From the NCBI GenBank assembly GCA_030710605.1, contig CP092865.1, positions 29,048,190-29,112,189 of the forward strand: a DNA stretch of 64,000 bases, read 5' to 3'. A program made the position numbers and the translations under genes. A model generated the notes under the pieces. That model was not told where the DNA came from. It did no database searches and saw only the letters and a program-made list of their open reading frames with translations. Below, one piece after another: positions 40,717 to 53,341 of this stretch (positions are counted from its first letter, which is position 1; the number at the start of each line of letters is the position of its first letter). The DNA comes from Cordylochernes scorpioides (lineage: Eukaryota; Arthropoda; Arachnida; Pseudoscorpiones; Chernetidae).

Positions 40717-43700
40717 TGCCCCCCCTGGAGATTGGGACTTGGGACCGATCCAACGTAGTTGCTATAACGCGGGTTCGGTTCTCGGGTTCGAGGGGATAAG
40801 GTCTGCTGATGTTGAGCTGAGTTGGGTGGGGTGGTGTACGGTGGAGGCACGAAAGGTCGTAAGAATCTGCGATTACGGCGAAGAAGGCGTCCGGCGTCGG
40901 TCCGGATGAGGTAGCTGCGACCGCGTGGAAGTTGTTCGAGAACCTCAGCAAGGAGGGTCCAATGTTTTGTGCGGTGATCCTGGACAAGGACTATTGCTCC
41001 CACTTCCAATTGTGAGAGTGGCTTGGCGTTGCGATTGTATCGTTTGAGGGCTTTCTGCCTTAAGTTCTGGGCTCGTTGATCGCATTCTGAAATCCTTGTT
41101 CTCCATTCCTTGGCAAACTGACTACGGTGAAGCGGTAGCTTGGTACGTGTCGGGGCACCAAACACAATCTGCGCTGGACTTCGTCCCTCTGCTTTGGGCG
41201 TGTTTCGGAACTCCATCAAACTTTCTAAAAATGTGTCGGACTTGAGATTCCCATTGGTGGTGGTCTTGCTGATTAGGTACTTTATCGTTTTTACGGCCGC
41301 TTCGGCAAGTCCATTTGATTGAGGAAAGTGTGGAGATGAGGTGGAGTGCTCGATGTTCCAACGCTTTGTCCAACTCCGAAACTCTTGAGAGGAGAATTGG
41401 GGACCATTGTCGGATGTGAGTATCTCTGGGATGCCATAATCTGCCATCCACTTTTGAAGGTGACGGATGACCGTGGTGGACGTGGGTGCTCTGCCACATT
41501 GCGTCACGTTGATCCAACCTGAAAAGCGGTCGACCATAACGAGATATTGGTATCCAGCGTGCGAAAAAAGGTCGCAGGAAACATGTTGAAATGGGTAGCT
41601 AGGCGGCGGGTCGGAATAGAGTGGTTCTTTCTGTTGCGAGGGTAGATAGGCTGAACACTCGGCACACGTTTTTACTACGTTCCGGATGTCATTAGTGATG
41701 CTCGGCCAAAAGACAGATTGGCCAGCGCGTCGAAGAGTCCGGTCTTGGCCTTGATGCGAAGCATGGAGTATTTTTAGCACTTCTGAGCGTAATGGTGTTG
41801 GGATGAGTAGGCGAGAGCCTAATAAAACGAGTTCTTCGCGTACGCTTAGTTGGTGCAATACTCTCCAGTAGGGGCGAAGATCTTCGTCGAGGTCTTCTTT
41901 ACGTTGAATCTTTTGAGGGATGATATTGCGTATACGTTTGTACTCTCCATCATGCTCTGCGGCTGCTCTGATTTGTCGTATTAACGAATCCTCCATTACC
42001 CTGGATCCGTCGACCGGGTCTACTACTGCAGCGGCAATGAGAGGTGCGGGATCAGAATCAGGATGATCATCGGTATCGTAAACGTCGGGAACTGGGGATG
42101 GGTGGCGAGAGAGCACGTCGACAACGGTATGTTTCTTTCCCGGACGCCAAACTGCCGTAATGAGGTACGGAGTCAGCTTTTCCTATAGCCGGAGGAGCCT
42201 TGGGTTTTCTATCTCGTCCAGAGTTTTGGAGTTCAGTATGGGAATAAGGGGACGGTGGTCGACTATAAGTTCGAAATGAGATCCCATAAGAAATAACTTG
42301 CATTTCTTGGCTGCCCACACGACAGCTAATAACTCAATTTCCGTGGCGCTATACCGGGACTCTGCAGGAGTCACATTGCGGGATCCTACCTGGAGAAGTC
42401 TCCATTGACTATCAGGTTGTTGTTGATAAAGGGCATATCCTAGTCCCTGGGTCTGTGCTGCGTCCGTTTCTAGGCGGAGGGGTTGTCCTGGGGAGAACTG
42501 TGCTAGGATGCGTGAGCTGCAGAGTTCTTGAATGACTGCGTCAAAAGCTCGCTGGTGGGGGTTCTCCCAAACGAAGGCGGCTTTGACTGACAAAAGTGAT
42601 CGGATTGGCGCGGATAGCTCGGTTAGATGATGGGAAAAGGCCTCAAACTGTTGAACAAGGCCGTTAAAGGAACGCACGTCGGTCTTGTTGGTTGGTATCG
42701 GGAAATTCTTTAGAGCGGAGTACAAATGTGGAGAAGGTGTGTAACCGGAAGAATTTATACGGAAGCCGCACCAGTCGACTTCTGGCTGAGCGAATACGAA
42801 CTTCTTCTGGTTGAGGGTGATTCCATGTTCCTGACACCGGGAAATGACCTGTCGAACACGTTGGACGTGTGTTTTGTAGTCTGAATCGAAGATAATGATG
42901 TCCTCTACCACTTTTTCTACGTTCTGTATTCCAAATAGGGCTTCGTCTCCACGACGGTTGTGCTCGTCTCCGGCGGAACACAATCCCATCACGTTGCGAC
43001 AATAGCGGTAACTTCCCCATGGTGTGATGAAGGTGGTTAGTTTTTTACTCTTTTCATCGATGGGGACTTGCCAATAACCGTGACGGGCATCTAGCGTGCT
43101 GAAAAACTGCATGCCTGGTGGGATGCGAGCAACAACCTCGCGGGGTACCCTGACTGGATAGGCGGGTCGTCGGACGTATTTGTTCAGTCCGGTGAGGTCC
43201 ACGGTTACGCGCGGTTCTGATGAGCCTTTTTTCGGGACGACTACCATAGGATGGCACCAATCGATGGCTTCGCCGACGGGTACCTGTTCGATTATCCCTT
43301 TCGCCAACATGGTATCGAGTTGAGTTTTGACGGGGTCTCTCCAGTGAAAGGGAACGTTGTATGCCCGGTAGCGTTTGCAAGGAACGGCATCTTTAACTAG
43401 TTCGATAGACATGGGGGGTCCTTGCATGGGTTTTAACACTGTGTCGTCGAACGCTCTAGCATAATGGGTAAGGATAGACTGCTTATCGATCTCATTGGTT
43501 CTCACCGGGGTCGGCGGGAACGTTAGAACTTGTCCGTTGGTTATGGCATTGACGATCATTGAATGGGGCCAGTTATCCGGCAGAAGTCCTAAGGCTTTGC
43601 ATCCGCTCTTGCTCAAGAGAGGGGCGTTCAGGTGCTTGCAGACTCCAACGGTAGTACTGTATGTTTTCCCGTTGAGATGCAGTGCCGCGACGAACGATCC

Positions 43701-45041
43701 ACAAGGACTTAAGCTGATGCCGTTGGCTCCTACGCAAGGAACGTTCTTCGGGTTGAGTGCTGATCGGGTCTGCTCATCCAGTAACAGGAATTCTGATTCT
43801 GGGATTAGATCCAGATCTGACCCCGGGTCCGCCAGCCAACGGATTTGGTGTAACTTATGGTTGATATCGGTCGTAATGGTTATGAGTTCGTTGCGTACTC
43901 CAGCTGCAACAACTGTGTTTGAGGGTCCTGGTTGGGACTGATTGTTTCTGGTTGCGGGTGGCGGGATATTAGGTTTGGTTGTGGGTTTCCGTTTCAGTTG
44001 TCGGCAAACCCTTCCGTAATGCCCGGTGATGCCGCATTTGTTACACTCTATGTCTTTTGCTGGGCACTGGTCACGGCGGTGTCTTGGGTTCGCCCCACAT
44101 CCGGAGCAGGGGTCGTTAGGATCATAGGGTTTCTGAAAGAAACGGTTGGCCTTAGGTGAGGTTTCAGACGAGCTGGCTTGTTGATGCTTGTAGGTTGATG
44201 GTGCACGTCTGGTTGCAATGAAGGCTTCGGGGGAGGTGGTTGGGGAGGGTGAAAGAGTCGCGCCCACGGCGGTAGCACTCTCATGTGCGATGCAAATTGA
44301 GAGGACTCGGTCCAGGGAGAGGTCGGAATTGTACTGCTCCGCCAGTACTTTTCGTTGGAGGTCTTTATCAAACAGGCCACATATTAACCTGTCACGGATA
44401 CGGAGTTGCTGTTGATAACCAGCAAGGGCAAACGTTTTCCCACAAGCTCTTTTTGTGCATATTGTAATACACGGGTCGCCGCATGTGCTGCACTTAAAAT
44501 CCAGCTCATGTGCACACGAGTCATCAAGAGCTTTAAGGGCTGCGAAGTAGCGATCCACCGATTCTCCGGTTTGTTGGTCCCTACGATGAAAATCTTGCCG
44601 ATCAAGGAGGGGGTTTCGCTTCTTGCGTAGGTAGGCCTCGAGAGCATTCACGGCTTCATCGAGGGTGGTGGTGGTAGAAATATGAAGGCGGCCTGATTGC
44701 CAAAGGATGGTCCATTCGGAATGGAGGGCGGCACGCAAAGTCACTTGCTGTGTGGATAGCGGGAAGGTGGCTACTTGTTGGGCGTCCACGTAGTCGTTCC
44801 AACGTTGTTTCCAATCGCGGAAAAAAGACATCGTTAACTCCTCCGGGGAAGCCAGTTTAGGAAGCTGGATGATTTTTGTGGCGTGGTGAGGAGGAGCTCC
44901 TAATGGGACTGTCGGTGTCGGATTCCGAGTAGCCATCTGCTGCAACAGTGCGGCTATGGACCTGAGGATGTCGGTGCTGGTCGGCGAGGCAGGGTTCTCT
45001 GGAGGGGTTTGGGATGGTCGGCGATTCCTTCTTGAGGGCAT
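40590..45041 (-). pseudogene. Gag-Pol polyprotein with one in-frame TAG
   Basis: A single frame of 1,483 codons encodes structural and enzymatic proteins for reverse transcription and integration in a particle. In order: Gag with a helix-rich part, two zinc-knuckle-like clusters (CSGCGANPRHRRDQC and CNKCGITGHYGRVC); protease (WLADPGSDLDLIP); reverse transcriptase (FSTLDARHGYWQVP, with VEDIIIF at the usual YxDD site); RNase H (LRLETDAAQ); and integrase with an H-H-C-C finger (HASHQGQDRTLRR, CAEC), catalytic CDLF, TSDNGPQF and GLAEAAVK. Its end reads into the 3' LTR. The only break is TAG at 42183-42185, in RNase H, where the frame goes on unchanged. A C-to-T change of CAG would explain it. The D-P-G and V-E-D variants at two active sites are unusual. 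Confidence 0.9.
40717..40730 (-). promoter_or_regulatory. Polypurine tract
   Basis: CTCCAGGGGGGGCA lies directly against the 3' LTR and would prime plus-strand DNA synthesis. Confidence 0.6.
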
Positions 45042-45100
45042 CTTGATTACTAATTGTCACTGAGCTGTCACTTAAAAAATGGCTATAATTAACCGAATGT

Positions 45101-45111
45101 CGACTGCGCCA
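45101..45111 (-). promoter_or_regulatory. Primer-binding site (tRNA-Ser type)
   Basis: TGGCGCAGTCG follows the 5' LTR directly. The same start is used by 17.6/297-type elements, which are primed by tRNA-Ser; this assignment is from memory. Confidence 0.7.
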
Positions 45112-45439
45112 TGTTCTACCGCGTTAGGGTAAAGGTTCGAGCTGCAGTGAGAACTATAAATTAATAATTTATATTTTAATAAGTGTCCAAAAATTACATA
45201 CAATTATAAGAGGCAGGTGGAGTACAGTTTTTACTCCACCAGCGCCTAGAGTATTATATAATGGAAGGAACCGCCGCAGGTTGTAGCGACGCGCGGTAAA
45301 CAGCCGGCGACATCAGGCGGTGTTCGAAAAGTGCGCGCGCAGCCCCCGGTGCGCGCGCAGGCCGGCTGGCCAGCCGCCGCTTCTCGCAGAATTCCCAGCG
45401 TCCCAGGCCAGCGTCGCCCGCTGGCATCCTCTTATCTCA
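45112..45439 (-). repeat. 5' LTR (minus-strand element)
   Basis: I see no difference from the 3' LTR over 328 bp. It should hold the promoter for the element. Confidence 0.9.
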
Positions 45440-45444
45440 GAGTC

Positions 45445-46450
45445 CAGGTCGCGTTTCGTGGAGGAAAAAATGGCTTCTCCTGGCTGGTCACCAGCGACGT
45501 TTGGCTGAGACCTCCACCTGACGGCACCAGACTCCAGCCCCGGCGTCCCGGCTGTTGAGAATCTGGGAGGAAATCTCCGGCATCCTGACTCTGATCGACT
45601 GGGTGGCTCCAACGACCCAGCTGCTGGGTCTCCCTATCATCGGCGGCTGCCGGTTCCTCCGCCCACCGAACCTCCTGTCACCCTCGCGCTGGGTCGGCGC
45701 TCGAGTCCGGGACCTGGGCGACACCTCCATCGTCCGCCCCACGCTCTCCGCCCTCGCTGACTCTGCGGCCCGCGCCGTCTGCAGGAAGATCATGGCAAAG
45801 AATATTCAAGCGAGCTTCAGGGAATCCAGTCTGACCGAGGCCGTTGTCCTGCACGGGACAGCAACGCCGATCACCAGAATCACCACCCGCACGGCCCGTC
45901 GCGCACTGGACGCCTTGCGGCTCTGCCAATCGTCTAGTTCATCGAGAAATGGGTGTCCACCGTCGATGTCCCTGAGAGAGTTGACTGGTCATCGCTACGA
46001 CGCGGCGCCTTCTCGGGTCACAATGGGGATATGACGCTCTGACTGGCACTGTATGCCCTTACCCCCTCGTATCAACCACATCTGCCAGTCTTTCCTGCCT
46101 TGCCTGCGGATCCCCCGATGGCTCCCTGGACCACCGTTACTGGAGTTGCTCGAGCATCAGGCCTCTCGTCCGGGAGGCCTTCAACATCGTCGGCAAACCT
46201 CCTGATCTCCGGGCATGGATTTTCGGGGCAGGCCTGGAGGATGACGAACTGGCCATCCTCGCATCGGCGAAGTCAATAATATACCGCTACTTCGTCCAGG
46301 TTTACTGGGTGAGGCCATCGAAGACCCCGTCATCGCCTGGAGGCGGACACTGTTGCGGTGGGAAAGACTTCCTGGCTGACTGTAAATAATTATTTTATCG
46401 ATGTAATTTTTATTCAGTAAATATTGACTAAGAGGTCAAAAAAGATGTTT
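45445..46450 (+). pseudogene. Decayed LINE, 3' part
   Basis: It continues the LINE cut at 40388: the frame LHLACLKGV before the insertion joins to QVAFRGGKNGFSWLVTSDVW after it. It ends with LRAWIFGAGLEDDELAILA-like residues near 46200-46380 and a 3' end GATGTTTTAATTATC. Frameshifts are frequent. The same tail occurs at 22232-22423 and 52101-52270. Confidence 0.7.
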
Positions 46451-46599
46451 TAATTATCAAATTGTCACAGTATTGGAACAGTGTGTGGCCTCAACGGAGT
46501 GTCTACGAATGTATTGAAATTTTTTAAAATGGCCTTACGAAGTTCTACCTAAGACAAAGGCGCTGAACCATTTCCTTGTCAAAGTTAATTGGCCAATAA

Positions 46600-46890
46600 G
46601 AGAATGGGTCTTCTAACCTCAAAAGGCGTAGGACCACCATTCACCGCTATAAATGAGGAAAACATTGAACGTGCACATGACTTGATAAAGTAGCACATTG
46701 TCTGAAATTTAGCCATATTTCTGCTTACGAAATCCTCCACAACAGAATTGGGTTTCATAAAGTTCTTTCAAGATGGGTTCCAAAATATTCACACAGATGA
46801 TCAAACCACAGAGCTTGAACATCCGCTAAAAACATTTAAAGAGCTATGAACTTGACATCTTCTTAAACATAATTGTTACTGGTGACGAAG
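46600..46890 (+). pseudogene. Decayed mariner transposase fragment
   Basis: In shifting frames the plus strand reads NEENIERAHDLIK, SAYEILHNRIGFHKVLSRWV and NIIVTGDEA, the middle part of a mariner transposase up to the first catalytic aspartate. It has many stops and no terminal repeats that I can find. Confidence 0.6.
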
Positions 46891-47169
46891 CATAACTGTG
46901 ATGCTAACTCAGTTATATATATATATATATATACATCTTAACGTCGTTTACATGTTATAATGTACTCCTGTAGATGGGCAGAGATACCCAAACCTCGAGA
47001 TTACGTTTAATAAAGATAAAAGTAACTCATCTCCAGACAGAGACTTGTTGAATTTGTTTGATTAACATACAGATTTATTTATATCAATTGATTCTTATGT
47101 TTTCATAATGTATATTAATTTTTCTTTGCTATCAGCGGTTATGTTTGTTACCGGCGTATTTTTGATGCC

Positions 47170-47302
47170 TAAAATTTGCTATTACAGAATAATTGTTAAA
47201 ATACTTCGAAAAACCTTTGGCGAGATGTGCCAAAATAAAACTGCAGTTTATGAATGGTATAGGCGCTTTAAAATTGCACTTCTTGCACTGCTTTTCGCTT
47301 AA
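47170..47302 (+). pseudogene. Mariner transposase N-terminal fragment
   Basis: IIVKILRKTFGEMCQNKTAV then YEWYRRFK matches the first helix-turn-helix of mariner transposases (…FGE…S..VFEWF.RFK). It is very short and ends in TAA. Confidence 0.5.
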
Positions 47303-47798
47303 CTTCAATTGAAAAAAAAAATGTTTTTTTCAGAATTAAATCTTCGTTTCTCTCTGCACAACGTTTGTCTTCGCTCTACAGTGTAACATCGCATCTAAAT
47401 TAATAAAAGCGGATTTTGCAATACTCCCAATGTGAATAGTAATTAATAAACATGTGTGTGCATCGAATTTCTAGACCTTCTGAACATTTATAGTGAGTAT
47501 AAACATATTTGTTTTTATTTTAGAAAGAAAAATGATTAGTTTTTTTTCCAATTTAAGCTCCCTAGCGGCAACAATAGTAACTTTGAATTATCGAAACTCC
47601 CAGCCCAGCTGATATCGAAGCGTTCTGCTTACTTTGAAAGCTCTATCAACCCAAGGCGAAAGTATCTGATCCAACCAAGTTTCTCTATTCGAGCTCTTTA
47701 TCGATTCCTCTCCAAGTCTTTGCTCCAAGCTTCAACCAAGAGGCTCAGTAAAGCCGAGTCTAAGTCAACTAACTTCCAATCAATCAAAAGGCAGTAAA
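47303..47798 (+). other. Probable promoter/5' UTR region of the two-exon gene
   Basis: The last 200 bases before the ATG at 47799 are less AT-rich than their surroundings, free of repeats and contain no upstream ATG in good context, as expected of a 5' UTR. I cannot place the transcription start; no clear TATA box stands out. Confidence 0.4.
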
Positions 47799-47839
47799 AT
47801 GGGATCGTGCATCTCAAGCCCGGCCCCCGGGGCCAAGAA
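47799..47839 (+). CDS. Exon 1 of a lipid-anchored basic protein gene
   Basis: The ATG (context AAAATGG) opens MGSCISSPAPGAK followed by two bases of a lysine codon, then the strong donor GTAAGT at 47840-47845. G2 with S6 fits the N-myristoyltransferase consensus and C4 fits palmitoylation, so the product should sit on the cytoplasmic face of membranes. The 41 coding bases leave phase 2. A matching acceptor in the right phase occurs 15 kb downstream at 62786, and the joined frame continues the lysine run of exon 1. Without the intron the frame would stop at once (AAG TAA), so splicing is required. I know no family with this start. The exon pairing is inference from phase and composition. Confidence 0.6.
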
Positions 47840-49459
47840 GTAAGTTTTATTTATCAGAATCCTTGATAATTTGATGAACAAACTTTCCTCTCAGTGGAAA
47901 CAATAGAATTATAAATAACTTGCAACGTTACGTAATATCAGTTGAAATTGATTTCTTTGGCCTTTGCTTAGAATTTCTTAAATATGTGAAGCTATTATAA
48001 TACGATGAAATTTTATTGTTTAGATTATTAAAAGTTCAATTATAACAATACATTTTTCAACATCTTTCAAAACTTAATTTAAAATGTATGCGATATTTTG
48101 TATTACACTAGTATACAAAAGAAAAAAAAACTATTTTCTTTCTCTCAAGTAAACAAAGCATTTTCTAGATTAACCTTGTATGCTGAATAATGTGGTATTG
48201 ACATATATATTTGAAATCAAATTTCTACCTATTTCTCAAGTTAAAGACAAACGAATTTTTCATATCATATTTATTTGATAGAGAGTTTAAAAGTATAATG
48301 GAATTAAACATATAACTATATACAGGGTGATCCAAAAGTCCCGCACTATTTTAAAAATTAATAACTCCGCGAATATTTGCGCTAGAGCAATGCGGTAAAC
48401 ACCATTGTATTCAGGATGCAATGGGATTTTTTATGGCAAATAATGAAAAATTCGAAATTGATTTTAGTTACAATTTTATTCGCCAGATGGCGCTCTACCA
48501 GATTCAGATATTCAGCGGCCAAATTGTTTGATAAATTGAAAAATATAACTGATCGACACGTATTTTTCCATTTTGAATACCAGGAAAGAACCCTAATAAT
48601 ATCAAATAACAAATTAATAAAACACCACTTCGCCAAAAGTATGAAGAATTGGTTAACGATTTTCAAATACAATCAGAGATATGTAAAATAGGTAAATGCA
48701 AATTAAAACATGTAGCAAAAATATTTATATTTTATATGGGGTTTTGTGAAATAGATTGAATGTTTGAAAAACACTGCTGATATCAATACACGAATTTTTG
48801 AAATGTTAATATATTACCAAAAATTATGATGACACTATTAATTGGATTTCTTGCTATAAGAGATGTGTAGTTTCTTGACTGATTGGCGACCCTTGACTAT
48901 TTAACTGGATATTTGTCATGATCCAAAAATGAAATATAGAGGGGAGTGACAAAATATATTTGTCGTACTTTATTCCAAATATCCTATGGGCTTGTCAAAT
49001 GTTATCATTGTTTATTATACTGTACACAATTTTAAAAAATGTGTCCCCTCAAATAAAAATAATTTTTAAATCGACCTTTTGCGTTGGAAAACGTGGTAGT
49101 AAAATAATTTTGTATTATTTTTTTCACAAAATTTCTAAAGTTATTGGTGTACAGAAAATATTCCTTATGCTATTTTTTCTAATGAGCGAAAAGCGAAAAA
49201 CTAAACATAAGGGGAAAATTGTGTGTACCAGTGTTATTCGAGAAGTTATAACACTCTGGTTTGCACGACATAATATGTGAGCAAATGACCAACAAAATAT
49301 TACTGTTCACAGAAAAAAAAAGAGTCAAGATGTGAGGACAGCATTTATTATCCCCATATCCCAACACAAAGAGCTGCAAAATATTGGTAGATAATATAAT
49401 ACATGGCGGCTTATATAACACATGAGGTAACTGCCTTCTCTCTTGTATTAGGTCACAAT

Positions 49460-50187
49460 CCTTGCTCAATGTGGCACCCTTCATTCTCAATCACCGCCTG
49501 CAGACGATAAATGACAGAATGGACAGCATTAAATAACATATCTGTTGAAATTGATAAAACGTCCCATCTGATAGAAGCCTTCAACATGGCCAATGTGGTT
49601 GGTCAGCATCAATAAACACACGATTTAATGTACCCCCATAAACAAAAATCACAAGGCGTCAAGTCTGGTGATCTTGGAGGCCACTGGTATATAAAGTGGC
49701 GACTTATCACACGATTTTAACCGAACGTATCCTTCAGCAATTGTTTGGCACCTCGGGAGATATGAGGAGGTTTCATGAATGTTATTTCGCTTAGTGCTTT
49801 TGCCCTGCAATATGGGGATACCCTTTTCTCTCAAAAGTTGAACATAACGTTCACCAGTTACAAAAACGGTTTTAAAAGTTCTTCCATTGATTTTTCAAAG
49901 AAAAATGGCCCAATAATAAAAGAAGTGAACCCACACAAAACTGTAACTCTAGGCTGGTAAAGTGGCATTTCTGTTAAAATCCTAGGGTTTTCTGTTGCCC
50001 AAATGCGGCTGTTTTGAATGTTAAATTCTCCGTTTAGAGAAAGGTGAGCATCATCTGTCCACAGAACATTCGACAGCCAGTTTTCATCAATATCAATTTG
50101 CCGGAAAACCCATGCAGCGAATTCTTGACGCATCTCAAAATCGCCAACATTCAGCTCGTGAAATCGTTGAATTTTGTATGGGTGCAC
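49460..50187 (-). pseudogene. Tc1/mariner-type transposase, C-terminal part, decayed
   Basis: The minus strand reads HPYKIQRFHELNVGDFEMRQ, NWLSNVLWTDDAHLSLNGEF (first catalytic aspartate in TDD/TDE), NIQNSRIWATENPR and QPRVTVLCGF, then after stops SPDLTPCDFCLWGYIKSCVY (third acidic residue a D) and RLQAVIENEGCHIEQ. I know this arthropod DDxD family from its conserved wording. The N-terminal half is missing where the LINE inserted, and a segment holding the second aspartate is disrupted near 49850. It is not functional. Confidence 0.7.
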
Positions 50188-50189
50188 AC

Positions 50190-52100
50190 AATAGAGAAAT
50201 TAAGTGAAGCGTCTTCGGATATCACAATCATACTCGGCGAATTTAACGCCAAAAGTTCAATTTGGGGATCACCTGCCCAGGATAACAAAAGTCAGCAGGT
50301 TGAGGACATGCTAACCGACCTCGACCTTACACCGTTAAATAACGGAGAGAACAGCTATCTATCTAAGTCCACAGGCACAGAATCCGCAATAGACATCACA
50401 GCGATAAATTACAACATCGCACCCACAACACAATGGAAAATTCCGAGAGGTGCACTCAGTGACCACAGACCAATTTTAACAACCCTAAACTTCAAAATTG
50501 AGAATGTCCATTAGAATAAAAGAACATGGAACTTTAGGAAAGCCGACTTGAAAAAAATTCACAGAAAAGCTTGAAGAACTGTGCAACGAAATATTGAATT
50601 ACAGAACGCTTGACAAAAACTTGGAAAAATTCTCTTCGAACATTTCAAAAGCTGCAAAAGCATCGATACCTAGAGGTAGACGTAAAGACCTGTGGATACC
50701 TTACTGGAAGAACCACAACATCGAGGCAATGATTGCAGAGAGAGAGACAATATCAATGGACTTCTTAAAAAAATAAAACAGAAGAAAACAGAAAGGAATT
50801 CATTGAAATTAGTCACAAAATAGAACAAGAAATTTGGATATGCAAACAAGAAAAATGGCAGAATTCTGTGAAAAAATGGATCCAAGAATGGACAGCCAAC
50901 ACTGGAATATGATTAGAGTGTTAGAGAACAATCAAAACCAACACCAATCCTCCAATACTCTAACCGATATGAATAGAACAGCGAAAACGAGAACAAACAT
51001 ATGGCTGACATAATTGCTGAATATCTTTCAAGCAATTCCATATTCAACTATACGAATGAAGACAGAACTCTAAAAATAATATAAACCAGTTAGTTAAACA
51101 CACAAGCAAGAAACTTCCATCAACAAGATATTTTCTTGAGAGACTTCACACTGAATGAGCTAAACTCATCAATAAAAAAATCCAAGAGGTCACCAAGAGA
51201 TAATCTAATCTTTAGTCAAATGATTAAACACTTTGAAGACAAAGCTAATAATCAACTCCTACGAATACTGAACATTTCATGGCAAACTGGTAAACTACCA
51301 AAGAATTGGAAGATATCAATTATAGTGCCAATACTGAAGCCAAACAAAGATGCCAAGGAATACAAGAACTATCGGCCAATTGCTCTCACCAGCATACTTT
51401 GTAAAATACCAGAACGAATTATCCACTCTAAGCTCATAGTCTGGCTCACTAAAAATAATAATATAAACCTCTACCAAACTGCCTATAGATCCCAGCACTG
51501 TACGACTGATCAACTGTTCTACTTCTGTCAATCAATAATAGATTATTTACAGGAAAAACCGCCAAAGAAGACCACGGCTATATTCCTTGATATGACCTCA
51601 GCTTTTGATCGAGTGTGGAGGGAGAAATTACGTGAAAAGCTGCACAATATCGGAGTAAGAAGAAAACCTTAATCTGGATTTCAGACTTCTTAAGGGGAAG
51701 AAGGTTAAAGGTTCGGGTCAATGGAGAATTTTCCAAGGAAGGAAGAACATGGGCTGGTGTAACTCAGGGATCTGTGCTCAGTCCTCTACTCTATCTGCAA
51801 TATATTAACGACATCCATCCTTACCTCACTGAAGACACAAAGGTTGCCTGTTATGCAGATGATATAGCCATATGGTACACAAGTAGCAGCATAGAAAAAT
51901 CGTAAAAAATACTGAACACATCAATGAGAGGACTGGAGAAGTGGGCAATGGAACTCCAAATGACCATAAACCCAATAAAACCAAACCTATGCGTCTTCTC
52001 CACTGACAGGGAAAAAAGGCTTAAATATAACCCCAAAATGAGCATAAACAACCAATTAATTGATAAAATAGAAATCCAAAATACCTAGGTGCGATACTGC
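50190..52100 (+). pseudogene. Jockey-like LINE, part 1: endonuclease end and reverse transcriptase
   Basis: The endonuclease end (TIILGEFNAKSSIWGSPAQD, SDHRPIL) is followed by a linker and a reverse transcriptase with SPRDNLIFSQMIKHF, YKNYRPIALTSILCK, FLDMTSAFDRVW and, after a frameshift near 51670, VTQGSVLSPLLY and CYADDIAIWY. It inserted into the mariner transposase at about 50190. Several frameshifts and stops are present. Part 2 follows at 53011 and part 3 at 58387. Confidence 0.8.
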
Positions 52101-53010
52101 AGTCCTGGATCTTTCCAGTTGGTCTCGAGGACCACGCCATCACCATCTCCTAAGCGGCGAAGTACGCGATCTAGGTATTCATCGTAGATCGCAAAATGCG
52201 TGGTGTCGCTGGAGACCCACTGGCGATTCTCCACCAAACTCTGCAGCGCTGGCAGAGGCGCCATATTCATTGTACATAGTGTATGTGATGATTTAAGACC
52301 ATGGAATTGTTGTAAATAGTCCAGATATATCTACTACCACATTTTCCACCACGTAATTGTATATAACTTCTTATTTACTGCAAATAGAAAGCCTCAACTA
52401 ACATCAATCTGTATCGCGTAAGAATCTAATAAAGTATAGCAACTGTACAGATAGAAGGAATGGAGACTAACAGGAGAAAATTAAGGTTAAAACTAATCAG
52501 GCTTAGGTGAAAATAGGAGAGAAGGCCTAGCAAACCCAGTCCAACTTTTACGAGGTCGTGGCCCTCCTGGATAATAAAACTTCCCCCCCTGTTTACGTCA
52601 GAAAAGAGCAGTGACCTGTTCGGACCCAGCTCAGCTATAAAAGGAGGCCTCGATCCTCAGTTAGTCAGTCCTTAGTTAGTCTTCGTTCCAGTCTCTGTCC
52701 ACCGGACGCTCCGATAAAAGGTTATCCCTTTCCTGCCAGAAATCTCCTCGTCCCATTCCTTCTTGACGTTCAGACGCTTCTAAGTGGAATCTCTATTTGC
52801 TTATTTCACCTTTGGCCCAGCTGTGTCGCCTTCCACTACGACTGCACGGTAGAGTTGACATCGAGGTTCGTCTAGCATCAGGTAACACTGGTCCCAGAGG
52901 TCCCAAGATATCACATGTATATAATGCATATTATATATTTTTTTAAATAGTACAGACTGTGCACTTTGTATGTATTGACAAGATGTCAATAAAATTACTT
53001 TAACTGTCAT
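52101..53010 (+). mobile_element. 5'-truncated LINE 3' end inserted in the Jockey-like LINE
   Basis: LQSWIFPVGLEDHAITIS-like residues, with stops, show the same C-terminus as 22232-22423. The 3' UTR ends TGACAAGATGTCAATAAAAT. The Jockey frame KYLGAIL before it resumes as DEELEFSKYI after it. Confidence 0.7.
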
Positions 53011-53340
53011 TGATGAGGAATTGGAATTTTCAAAATACATAATTAGCACCTCAAATAGAGCTACCAGAAAACTAAACATTCTGAGATGGCTATTTGGAAC
53101 AAATTGGGGAGAAAAACCCAGAATTCTCAGAACAACATATATCACCTTAATAAGGCCGATAATGGAATATGCAACACCGGTCTGGGCTCCCTCAAGCTCA
53201 TCACTAAAAGTAAGACTAGACAGTGTTCAAGCAAAAGCGGCCAAAATAATCACTGGTGCTGTTTCATCCACCAACACTGAGAAAATTCAGAGAGAATGTG
53301 TTCTAGACCTACTCGCTCGAAAGCAGAAGATAAAATAAAA
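53011..53340 (+). pseudogene. Jockey-like LINE, part 2
   Basis: The frame continues the thumb region: LEFSKYIISTSNRATRKLNI, LRWLFGTNWG, TLIRPIMEYATPVWAPSSSS. It is cut at 53340 by the R1-like element. Confidence 0.75.
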
Positions 53341-53341
53341 A

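Larger units (their letters stand above)
40389..45439 (-). mobile_element. Young Ty3/Gypsy-like LTR retrotransposon
   Basis: Two 328-bp direct LTRs (40389-40716 and 45112-45439) read TG...CA on the minus strand and look identical base for base. GAGTC flanks both sides (40384-40388 and 45440-45444). A primer-binding site and a polypurine tract are in the right places, and one long gag-pol frame with a single TAG fills the inside. There is no env. The order protease, reverse transcriptase, RNase H, integrase is that of Ty3/Gypsy. Confidence 0.95.
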
